Below, piece after piece: positions 1-5,022 of a DNA stretch of 5,022 nt. The stretch is from an uncultured Prevotella sp. (GTDB lineage Bacteria > Bacteroidota > Bacteroidia > Bacteroidales > Bacteroidaceae): positions 1 through 5,022 of the forward strand of contig USJD01000239.1 in NCBI GenBank assembly GCA_900554835.1, read 5' to 3'. Position 1 is the first letter of the stretch; each line of letters begins with the position of its first letter. The notes beneath the pieces are model-generated. The model did no database searches, was not told where the DNA came from, and saw only the letters and a program-made list of their open reading frames with translations. A program made the translations under genes and the position numbers.

Positions 1-302
1 AGGTCGAAATAGCCCTGCATCACACCATTCTCACCAGGCTGACCATGAATCGTAATATACGCATAATCAAAATACTTGCGCTGTCCATCCTTGACAAAAG
101 AGAAATCATTCTTGTCAATTTCGGCAGTATCACCATTATCAAAGGCTACATGCCAGTCGGTGCCCTTGACATCGACTATATATATGTTATAGCGCTCTTT
201 ATCAAAGAAAGAGTACAAGCCCTGACCTGAGCGCAATGATACGTCGTGCTCAGAAGAATCACCACCGCAGACGATGGCTATCGTTCTTTTGTTATTTTCC
301 AT
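1..302 (-). CDS. ddl: D-alanine--D-alanine ligase, N-terminal part (runs off left edge)
   Basis: This is the 5' part of a ligase that joins two D-alanines with ATP in the cytoplasm, making the dipeptide used by MurF in peptidoglycan precursor synthesis. I translated 100 codons from the ATG at 302-300. The first strand and glycine loop read IAIVCGGDSSEHDVSLRSG (residues 8-26); the Glu at 18 corresponds by position to the substrate-binding Glu near the start of E. coli DdlB. Residues 85-99 (IHGQPGENGVMQGYF) match the family signature equivalent to HGxxGEDGxxQG. The ATP-grasp domain and the rest of the roughly 320-350 residue family length lie outside the window. It is 63 bp downstream of the pseudouridine synthase gene. 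That gap has no TAnnTTTG box, so it is probably the third gene of the PASTA-led operon. The start is preceded by an A/T-rich leader (AAATATAAATAAGAG) without a Shine-Dalgarno sequence, as is usual in Bacteroidota. Confidence 0.95.
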   Translation of the reverse strand, partial: MENNKRTIAIVCGGDSSEHDVSLRSGQGLYSFFDKERYNIYIVDVKGTDWHVAFDNGDTAEIDKNDFSFVKDGQRKYFDYAYITIHGQPGENGVMQGYFD

Positions 303-365
303 CTCTTATTTATATTTAATGAATTAGAATCTGTTTTTATCTGTCACTTTTGATCTATAGAATCA

Positions 366-1532
366 TCATTTAGCCTGGAACGTATCTTGTGTGGTTCCTG
401 CGATGAATCCTCTCCACTTTTCTATGAGCTTGCGGAAGTCATCAGGCCACTCGCTATCGAAGTCCATCTGCTGTTGGGTAGTAGGATGCACAAAACCGAG
501 TGTCTTGGCATGGAGTGCCTGTCTTGGACAGAGTTTGAAACAATTTTGTATAAAAGCCTTGTAGCTGCTGCTTCTCTGTCCTCTCAATATCTCTGCGCCG
601 CCATACGTCTCGTCCATAAAGAGCGGATGACCGATATGCTTCATGTGAGCTCGAATCTGATGGGTTCTGCCTGTCTCCAGCACACACTCCACGAGCGTGG
701 TATATCCAAAGCGCTCCAATACCCGATAATGCGTTACCGCACTTTTACCAATACCACTATCCGGATCGAACACCTTCATACGAAGACGATTCTTGGGATC
801 TCTTCCGATGTTCCCCTCGATACGTCCTTCGTCCTCAACGATATTTCCCCATACCAAAGCATTGTATCTGCGATGGGTGGTCTTATTGAAAAACTGCTTT
901 CCCAAAGAGGTCTTGGCACCAGGAGTCTTTGCCACAACCAGCAAACCAGACGTATCCTTATCAATACGATGCACCAGTCCCACTTCCGGATCGTTGGCAT
1001 CAAATTCCGGCATATCTCTCAGATGCCAGGCTACAGCCTGAATCAGCGTACCATGGAAATTACCAGCGCCAGGATGCACTACCATCCCAGCCTCTTTATT
1101 TACGATCATCAACTGGTCATCTTCATAAACCACATTGATGTCAATCTCCTCTGGTTTGATGCTGGTCTCATGTCTTGGACGGTCCATCATCAACGTGATC
1201 ATATCATTCGGGCGAACCTTATAATTACTCTTTACAGGTTTCCCGTTGACATGGATAAAACCTGCATCAGCAGCCTGTTGAATACGATTACGGCTCTGGT
1301 ATGCCATTTTATCAGCCAGGTATTTATCAATTCTCACCGGATCCTGATTAGCATCCACCTGCACCTTCCAGTGCTCATAGAGTTCACCATCCGACGAGGA
1401 CGACTCGCCGACAGGCTGAAGTTCATCATCCAACTCTTCCTCAAGCCCATCAACATCTCCAGCATCATCAAAACCGAAATCATTCTCCACTGGAGCATAT
1501 ACCTTATTATATATATAATCTAAAAATCTCAT
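366..1532 (-). CDS. rluD: RluA/RluD-family 23S rRNA pseudouridine synthase
   Basis: The enzyme isomerises uridine to pseudouridine in large-subunit rRNA; RluD proper modifies helix 69 (U1911, U1915 and U1917 in E. coli). The 388-residue product has an acidic N-terminal extension (about 1-55, rich in D and E, with an SSSS run at 44-47). An S4 RNA-binding domain follows at about 65-115 (VRIDKYLADKM..., HVNGKPVKSNYKV), then the catalytic domain from about 130. The catalytic motif is HRIDKDTSG at 188-196, with Asp191 as nucleophile. The GRTHQIRAHM motif is at 288-297 and LHAKTLGFVHP near 340-350. The family is usually about 320-360 residues, so the excess is mostly the acidic N-terminus. The next Met (76) is inside the S4 domain, so the ATG at 1532 is the reasonable start. 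It follows the PASTA gene by 49 bp and is probably co-transcribed with it. S4 plus catalytic domain suggests RluD rather than RluA, but the target uridine cannot be read from sequence. Confidence 0.93.
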   Translation of the reverse strand: MRFLDYIYNKVYAPVENDFGFDDAGDVDGLEEELDDELQPVGESSSSDGELYEHWKVQVDANQDPVRIDKYLADKMAYQSRNRIQQAADAGFIHVNGKPVKSNYKVRPNDMITLMMDRPRHETSIKPEEIDINVVYEDDQLMIVNKEAGMVVHPGAGNFHGTLIQAVAWHLRDMPEFDANDPEVGLVHRIDKDTSGLLVVAKTPGAKTSLGKQFFNKTTHRRYNALVWGNIVEDEGRIEGNIGRDPKNRLRMKVFDPDSGIGKSAVTHYRVLERFGYTTLVECVLETGRTHQIRAHMKHIGHPLFMDETYGGAEILRGQRSSSYKAFIQNCFKLCPRQALHAKTLGFVHPTTQQQMDFDSEWPDDFRKLIEKWRGFIAGTTQDTFQAK

Positions 1533-1581
1533 TCGTTCGTACTATTGAATTCTCACTTTTCGTTCTTCACTCATCACTTAC

Positions 1582-2307
1582 CTATTCTACCACTTCGTTA
1601 TGGTTATGTGAATGTGAAGGAGTCGAAGGCTCAGTGGTCTCCGTACCAGGAACGACCTCAAAATTGTCAGCATCTCCCGACTCTTGAACCTCCTCCTCAA
1701 ACTCTTCCTGTTCATACTTAGGATCAACATAGTTGACGGAATCAGCAGCATCACGCTGACCATTTCCCACCTGTACCGTAAGAGTCGCATCAATGGACAC
1801 CTTATCACCAGCAACCACATGCTTTCCCTTGACCAGGATGCCATAAACCCAGTCTTCCTCACCAGGTATATACTGAGGAGCACCCAACTTGAAGCCCATG
1901 GCAGTCAACTTAGCCATAGCCTCTCGCAGAGAACTGTTGTCAATCACATCAGGGATGGTCAAGGTAGGAGTGTGATCAGAGTTGATCGTCACATAAATCA
2001 CTCGTCCAGCCTTTACCCTTTCTCCAGAAACAGGAGATTGTTCCAAGATACAGTCAGGAGGAAGATTGCGCACATATCCCGTATCCGTCACTTCAATCTG
2101 AAGTCCGGAATCATCAAGGATACGCTCAGCGTCAGCGAAACTCTTATATCGAATATCCGGAATCAGAATAGCCTCACCATGATGAGTATAGAGTTCAATA
2201 CCGAACTTAACGCCCACACAAAGCAGTGCGACAACCACTCCCATAGCGAAGAGATTGCCCCAGAGATACTTGCTCTTAAACTTATTAAAAAATTCAGATG
2301 AAGTCAT
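1582..2307 (-). CDS. Single-pass membrane protein with extracytoplasmic PASTA domains
   Basis: PASTA domains bind peptidoglycan stem peptides or beta-lactams in transpeptidases and Ser/Thr kinases. Here they occur with neither. The 241-residue product has a short basic cytoplasmic start (FNKFKSKY) and one hydrophobic segment at about 16-40 (LFAMGVVVALLCVGVKFGIEL). PASTA repeat 1 spans about 46-110 (IPDIRYKSFADAERILDDSG, then LEQSPVSGERVKAG), and repeat 2 about 116-180 (TIPDVIDNSSLREAMAKL, GDKVSIDATLTVQVG). The second repeat has the typical IPDV opening. Beyond about 185 comes an acidic, low-complexity tail (EQEEFEEEV, SGD) ending in SHSHNHNEVVE. The likely location is the inner membrane with PASTA domains in the periplasm. 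As first gene of an apparent operon ending in ddl, it probably has a cell-wall role, but no catalytic activity can be assigned. It has been seen annotated loosely as penicillin-binding-like; nothing here supports a transpeptidase. The ATG at 2307 starts directly before the basic/TM N-terminus. Confidence 0.9.
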   Translation of the reverse strand: MTSSEFFNKFKSKYLWGNLFAMGVVVALLCVGVKFGIELYTHHGEAILIPDIRYKSFADAERILDDSGLQIEVTDTGYVRNLPPDCILEQSPVSGERVKAGRVIYVTINSDHTPTLTIPDVIDNSSLREAMAKLTAMGFKLGAPQYIPGEEDWVYGILVKGKHVVAGDKVSIDATLTVQVGNGQRDAADSVNYVDPKYEQEEFEEEVQESGDADNFEVVPGTETTEPSTPSHSHNHNEVVE

Positions 2308-2326
2308 TCTATTTCATTTTTGTCTG

Positions 2327-2358
2327 CAAAGATAGTATAAATCGAAGACAATACAAAA
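2327..2358 (-). promoter_or_regulatory. Bacteroidota-type promoter for PASTA-rluD-ddl unit
   Basis: On the minus strand a -7 box TATCTTTG (2334-2327) exactly fits TAnnTTTG. TTTTG (2358-2354) sits 19 bp upstream as the -33 element. Transcription should start a few bases beyond 2327, leaving a leader of only about 12-18 nt before the ATG at 2307. Box identity and spacing are directly visible; promoter activity is inferred from the known Bacteroidota sigma-ABfr consensus. Confidence 0.8.
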
Positions 2359-2453
2359 TAAAAAAATGATTTTTTCAATTTATTGTTGAGAAGAAGGCTA
2401 TAAATACAAAAGAGACCTAAAACAAAAAGAGACAAAACACCTAAAGGTCTATA
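2359..2453. repeat. A-rich spacer with short direct and inverted repeats
   Basis: This non-coding stretch lies between the rpmH terminator and the PASTA promoter. AAAGAGAC occurs at 2409-2416 and again at 2426-2433. An inverted pair AGACCT (2413-2418) and AGGTCT (2445-2450) flanks a 26-nt A-rich loop, and ACCTAA recurs at 2415-2420 and 2439-2444. The arms are short and the composition is A-rich, so this may be only low-complexity spacer. An operator upstream of the PASTA promoter is possible but unsupported. I see no credible gene here. Confidence 0.35.
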
Positions 2454-2491
2454 AACACAAAAAGCAGCATAGGAGTTATCCCTGCTGCTTT
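2454..2491 (-). terminator. Intrinsic terminator downstream of rpmH
   Basis: Perfect 9-bp arms TGCTGCTTT (2483-2491) and AAAGCAGCA (2461-2469) enclose a 13-nt centre that can extend the stem by a GGA/TCC pairing. Read on the minus strand, the hairpin ends in a T-rich tract (TTTTTGTGTTT), the right polarity for rpmH, whose stop codon lies about 35 bp upstream. The reverse orientation would also have T's, but no plus-strand gene enters it. It separates rpmH transcription from the PASTA promoter about 100 bp further on. Confidence 0.8.
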
Positions 2492-2525
2492 CAATGTCAT
2501 CGTTAATTCTGAAGCCCAACGAATA

Positions 2526-2681
2526 TTATTTTCCGTGGTGCTCGTCAGACACAGTTAACTTCTTACGGCCATGAGCACGGCGAGAAGCCAATACACGACG
2601 ACCATTCTTTGTTGCCATACGCTCACGGAAACCATGCTTGTTCACGCGACGACGATTGTGAGGCTGAAATGTTCTTTTCAT
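2526..2681 (-). CDS. rpmH: 50S ribosomal protein L34
   Basis: L34 is a small, very basic protein that binds 23S rRNA in the large ribosomal subunit. I translated 51 residues from the ATG at 2681-2679 to a TAA at 2528-2526. The N-terminus is MKRTFQPHNRRRVNKHGFRE, followed by RMATKNGRRVLASRRAHGRK. This is the canonical L34 signature (MKRT.QP..R...HGFR.RM.T..GR.VL..RR..GR..L). The C-terminal LTVSDEHHGK is a little longer than in the 46-residue E. coli protein and resembles tails found in Bacteroidota. It is monocistronic here: it has its own promoter and a strong downstream terminator, and it is divergent from efp. It is not next to rnpA or dnaA, its neighbours in many other bacteria. Confidence 0.97.
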   Translation of the reverse strand: MKRTFQPHNRRRVNKHGFRERMATKNGRRVLASRRAHGRKKLTVSDEHHGK

Positions 2682-2744
2682 TTTTCTTTATTATTTTTTT
2701 AATTAATATTCCAAAAAAGAGGGCATAACGCACCTTTCGGGCTG

Positions 2745-2775
2745 CAAAATTACGCATTATTTCTGAAATAACCAA
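2745..2775 (-). promoter_or_regulatory. Bacteroidota-type promoter for rpmH
   Basis: On the minus strand the -7 box TAATTTTG (2752-2745) fits TAnnTTTG. TTG (2775-2773, within CTTGG) sits 20 bp upstream. The predicted leader is about 55-60 nt, ending in a run of A/T just before the ATG at 2681. No Shine-Dalgarno sequence is seen. Confidence 0.75.
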
Positions 2776-2824
2776 GAAAACTGCAAAAATTAGCTTAAAT
2801 ATTTATGTTTTTTTCGATAATTGC

Positions 2825-2855
2825 TTGGGTTTTTCGTGATTTTACCGTAACTTTG
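2825..2855 (+). promoter_or_regulatory. Bacteroidota-type promoter for efp
   Basis: TTG (2825-2827, within CTTGG) is followed after 20 bp by TAACTTTG (2848-2855), an exact TAnnTTTG match. Transcription would begin near 2860, giving a leader of roughly 35-40 nt (CAGAAATATAATATAATTC, then AAGATAAACAAA) before the ATG at 2897. The leader is A-rich and lacks a Shine-Dalgarno sequence. Confidence 0.8.
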
Positions 2856-2896
2856 CACCGTTTTACAGAAATATAATATAATTCAAGATAAACAAA

Positions 2897-3463
2897 ATGA
2901 TTAATTCACAGGAAATTAAGATTGGTACTTGCATCCGCATGGATGGCAAAGTATGGGTTTGCATCGACTTTCAGCACAGAAAGCCAGGTAAAGGTAACAC
3001 CGTAATGAACACAAAATTGAAGAATGTTGCCGACGGTCGTGTATTGGAACGTACATTCCAGGTAGGTTTCAAATTGGAGGATGTTCGCGTTGAGCGCCGT
3101 CCTTACCAGTACCTCTACGAGGACGCTACTGGTTGCATCTTCATGAACCAGGAGACTTTCGAGCAGGTGCCTATCGCTAAGGAGAACGTTACTGGTGGTC
3201 AGTACATGAAGGAGGGTGACGTTGTTGAGGTGGTTACTGATACAACTGATGGTACTATCCTCTTGGCTGAAATGCCAGTGAAGACTACTTTGAAGATTAC
3301 TCACTCTGAGCCAGGTGTAAAGGGTAATACTGCTACCAACGCTACAAAGCCAGCTACATTGGAGACTGGTGCTGAGGTTCGTGTTCCTTTGTTCGTCAAC
3401 GAAGGCGAGACTATCCAGATCGACACCCGTGACGGTAGCTACCTCGGTCGTGTAAGCGAGTAA
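2897..3463 (+). CDS. efp: Translation elongation factor P
   Basis: EF-P binds between the P and E sites of the ribosome and relieves stalling at consecutive prolines. The 188 residues match the usual family length and three-domain layout. The N-terminal KOW-like domain (about 1-65) carries the tip loop RKPGKGNTVM at 28-37; Lys32 aligns with the modified Lys34 of E. coli EF-P. The OB domain II spans about 66-128 (YLYEDATGCIFMNQETFEQ). The C-terminal OB domain (about 129-188) ends in the family signature VRVPLFVNEG...IQIDTRDGSYLGR. A Lys rather than Arg at the tip argues against EarP rhamnosylation; no modification gene is in the window. The codons are dominated by GGT, CGT and GCT-type choices and look more biased than in the downstream glycosyltransferase gene, as expected for high expression. 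It has its own promoter and is divergent from rpmH. Confidence 0.97.
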   Translation: MINSQEIKIGTCIRMDGKVWVCIDFQHRKPGKGNTVMNTKLKNVADGRVLERTFQVGFKLEDVRVERRPYQYLYEDATGCIFMNQETFEQVPIAKENVTGGQYMKEGDVVEVVTDTTDGTILLAEMPVKTTLKITHSEPGVKGNTATNATKPATLETGAEVRVPLFVNEGETIQIDTRDGSYLGRVSE

Positions 3464-3526
3464 TACATCCTCCAACAGGAAGATTGTGCTCTTATTGAGT
3501 AAAACTAACCCTTAATAGTAAGAAGA

Positions 3527-4585
3527 ATGAAATATTCCATCATAGTACCAGTATTCAACCGTCCTGACGAAGTGGACGAACTGTTAGAGAGCCTTACCCA
3601 TCAGACGGAGAAGGACTTTGAGGTTGTCATCGTAGAGGATGGCTCGCAGACTCCCTGCAAGGAAGTGTGCAAGCGATACGAAAACCTGATGGATATACAT
3701 TATTACTATAAGGAGAACTCTGGTCCGGGGCAGAGTCGCAACTATGGTGCCGAGCGTGCCAAGGGCGAGTATCTGCTGATACTCGACAGCGACGTGGTCT
3801 TGCCAGAGGGCTATCTGAAAGCTGTAAGTGATGAGTTGAGCCGCGAACCTGCCGATGCATTCGGCGGTCCCGACAAGGCACACTCATCATTTACAGATAC
3901 TCAGAAAGCCATTTCTTATTCCATGACTTCTTTCTTCACCACCGGTGGTATCCGTGGCGGAAAGAAGAAGATGGATAAGTTCTACCCTCGTTCATTCAAC
4001 ATGGGCATCCGCAGGGATGTTTATCTCAGGTTGAATGGCTTTTCCAATATGCGTTTCGGTGAAGACATAGATTTCTCTATCCGTATCTTCAAGGCAGGCT
4101 GCCGTTGCCGTCTGTTCCCTGAAGCATGGGTATGGCATAAGCGCCGCACCGACTTCCGCAAGTTCTGGCGACAGGTCTACAACAGTGGCATCGCCCGCAT
4201 CAACCTCTACAAGAAATATCCAGAGAGCCTCAAACTCGTGCATCTCCTTCCTATGGTCTTCACCGTGGGCGTAATAGGCACGCTGCTTCTGCTCTTCTTC
4301 GGCTTCCTGCCATACATGCTTGGCACCGTTCACGTATTCCCAACCTTGGGCAATGCGATGGCAGCATTGGGCTGCATCGGTCTCGCCGGCATCATTTTCT
4401 ATACCATCGCACTGTTTATCGACAGCAGCAGAGAGAATCACAGCGTGAAGATAGGCTTGCTGAGTATTCGCGCTGCCTTCACACAGCTGATGGGTTACGG
4501 ATGCGGATTTCTTTCTGCATGGTGGAAGAGATGCGTACTGGGACAGAGCGAATTCAGCGCATACAACAAGACTTTCTACAAATAA
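3527..4585 (+). CDS. Family 2 glycosyltransferase with C-terminal membrane segments
   Basis: This is a GT-A fold, nucleotide-sugar-dependent transferase, probably acting at the cytoplasmic face of the inner membrane on a polysaccharide or lipid-linked acceptor. The 352-residue product opens with SIIVPVFNRPDEVDELLESL (4-23). VIVEDGSQ with Asp38 follows, as does the nucleotide-binding region NSGPGQSRNYGAERAKG (64-80). The metal-binding DXD is LDSD (86-89), and the likely catalytic acidic pair is GED (178-180). The processive-synthase QxxRW motif is absent, which suggests single-sugar transfer. After a basic stretch (WHKRRTDFRKFWRQ, 203-216), hydrophobic segments at about 240-265, 275-300 and possibly 308-332 suggest two or three membrane passes. 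The donor and acceptor cannot be inferred. It begins 63 bp after efp with no good promoter or terminator between them, so read-through from efp is possible. The ATG at 3527 begins exactly at the first beta strand. Confidence 0.9.
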   Translation: MKYSIIVPVFNRPDEVDELLESLTHQTEKDFEVVIVEDGSQTPCKEVCKRYENLMDIHYYYKENSGPGQSRNYGAERAKGEYLLILDSDVVLPEGYLKAVSDELSREPADAFGGPDKAHSSFTDTQKAISYSMTSFFTTGGIRGGKKKMDKFYPRSFNMGIRRDVYLRLNGFSNMRFGEDIDFSIRIFKAGCRCRLFPEAWVWHKRRTDFRKFWRQVYNSGIARINLYKKYPESLKLVHLLPMVFTVGVIGTLLLLFFGFLPYMLGTVHVFPTLGNAMAALGCIGLAGIIFYTIALFIDSSRENHSVKIGLLSIRAAFTQLMGYGCGFLSAWWKRCVLGQSEFSAYNKTFYK

Positions 4586-4609
4586 GACTTCCCCGCCAAA
4601 AGAGAAGCC

Positions 4610-4637
4610 AATAATAATCTACTAATCAGTTATTATT
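4610..4637 (+). repeat. Perfect A/T inverted repeat abutting the radC start
   Basis: AATAATAA (4610-4617) and TTATTATT (4630-4637) are perfect 8-bp arms around a 12-nt loop. The second arm ends immediately before the radC ATG at 4638. In mRNA this could form a weak all-A/U hairpin at the translation start. There is no GC stem or following T tract, so it is not a normal terminator. Chance is plausible in such A/T-rich sequence. Confidence 0.45.
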
Positions 4638-5022
4638 ATGGCAGAGAAACTAACCATTGCCAATTGGGCAGAAGAAGACAAGCCTCGCGAGAAACTGGAG
4701 CGCTTGGGAGCCTCAGCTTTATCCAATGCCGAGCTCTTAGGTATTCTGATTGGTTCGGGATCTACTGACGAAAGTGCCGTAGACCTGATGAAACGCATTC
4801 TGAAGGATTGCGACAACAACCTGAACCAGCTAGGAAAGAAGTCCATCAGAGAACTGACGCAATATAAAGGAATGGGACCCGCAAAAGCCATCACCATTCT
4901 TGCAGCCTGCGAACTGGGCAAGCGCCGTGCTCTCGATAAGATTGGCACACGTCCCGACTTAGGCTCATCCCTTGCCATCTACAACTATATGCTTCCGAAG
5001 ATGCAGGATTTGGACACAGAGG
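4638..5022 (+). CDS. radC: RadC (JAB/MPN-domain) family protein, N-terminal part (runs off right edge)
   Basis: RadC/UPF0758 proteins pair a helix-hairpin-helix-like N-terminus with a JAB1/MPN metalloprotease-like domain. Their old link to recombination repair is doubtful, so the cellular role is uncertain. I read 128 codons from the ATG at 4638. The family opening is present: IANWAEEDKPREKLERLGAS (7-26), followed by ALSNAELLGILIGSGSTDES (27-46). The HhH-like motif is LTQYKGMGPAKAITILAACE (73-92), followed by LGKRRA. The JAB domain with its metal-binding HxH...D residues would start near the window end and is not visible. Full-length members are about 220-235 residues. It starts 52 bp after the glycosyltransferase stop, with no recognisable promoter in the gap, and an A/T inverted repeat ends at the start codon. 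Confidence 0.93.
   Translation, partial: MAEKLTIANWAEEDKPREKLERLGASALSNAELLGILIGSGSTDESAVDLMKRILKDCDNNLNQLGKKSIRELTQYKGMGPAKAITILAACELGKRRALDKIGTRPDLGSSLAIYNYMLPKMQDLDTE

Noticed and set aside
387..1523. A 378-codon open frame on the plus strand, opposite the pseudouridine synthase.
   Set aside because: It lies wholly antisense to a gene with intact S4, HRIDKDTSG and GRTHQIRAH motifs. Its translation shows no recognisable domain, and no promoter box precedes it. It is a codon-bias shadow.
2304..2519. A 71-codon minus-strand open frame with a hydrophobic centre, between rpmH and the PASTA gene.
   Set aside because: It runs through the rpmH terminator hairpin and the PASTA promoter and overlaps the PASTA start. 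Its Lys/Phe/Tyr-rich end is translated A/T-rich spacer, and no promoter or family match is visible.
2730..2745. A small hairpin (GCAgCC-CGAAA-GGTGC) at the rpmH 5' end.
   Set aside because: Its left arm overlaps the end of the -7 box, so it would not be fully transcribed, and the stem has a bulge.
2906..3475. A 189-codon open frame on the minus strand, opposite efp.
   Set aside because: It mirrors a full-length EF-P with a strong codon preference. The predicted protein is low complexity and has no family features.
3484..3513. TTG, 19 bp, TAACCCTT as a possible promoter for the glycosyltransferase.
   Set aside because: Only the TA and one T of the TAnnTTTG box match, although the spacing fits. 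Too weak to call.
3992..4441. Open frames antisense to the glycosyltransferase and, at 4622-4978, antisense to radC.
   Set aside because: The sense-strand proteins have clear family motifs. The antisense products show none and have no promoter boxes.
1..5022. CRISPR arrays, tRNA or rRNA genes, transposases, attachment sites, toxin-antitoxin or defence genes.
   Set aside because: Nothing of the kind was recognised on reading the window. All long coding stretches are explained by conserved housekeeping families or a common glycosyltransferase.

Overview
The window looks like chromosomal core-genome DNA from the phylum Bacteroidota, most likely a Prevotella/Segatella-type organism. Three intergenic regions carry the Bacteroidota promoter signature (TTG, 19-20 bp, then TAnnTTTG). 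Start codons are preceded by A/T-rich leaders without a Shine-Dalgarno sequence. The cluster of a PASTA protein, an RluD-type pseudouridine synthase and Ddl is, as I recall, a familiar arrangement in this phylum. The genus is an inference from protein flavour, not a search result.

Layout. Positions 1-2307 hold a minus-strand unit, read right to left. It begins with a single-pass membrane PASTA-domain protein (2307-1582), continues with an RluA/RluD-family 23S rRNA pseudouridine synthase (1532-366), and ends with the first 100 codons of D-alanine--D-alanine ligase (from 302, running off the left edge). The gaps are 49 and 63 bp and hold no convincing internal promoter. One good promoter lies just upstream of the PASTA gene (2327-2358), so the three genes probably form one operon mixing envelope and ribosome functions. 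Upstream lies rpmH (ribosomal protein L34, 2681-2526, minus strand), with its own promoter (2745-2775) and a clear intrinsic terminator (2454-2491) that separates it from the PASTA operon.

The right half is on the plus strand. It holds efp (elongation factor P, 2897-3463), divergent from rpmH across a 215-bp two-promoter region; a family 2 glycosyltransferase with a hydrophobic, probably membrane-spanning C-terminus (3527-4585); and the first 128 codons of radC (from 4638, running off the right edge). The short gaps (63 and 52 bp) lack clear promoters or terminators, so read-through from efp is plausible.

Functionally this is housekeeping: peptidoglycan precursor synthesis (Ddl), peptidoglycan sensing or binding (PASTA), ribosome maturation and function (RluD, L34, EF-P), glycan assembly (glycosyltransferase) and a conserved RadC protein. 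I found no mobile element, CRISPR array, tRNA, rRNA or defence island, and no sign of an undescribed system. The findings are small regulatory and protein-architecture details.
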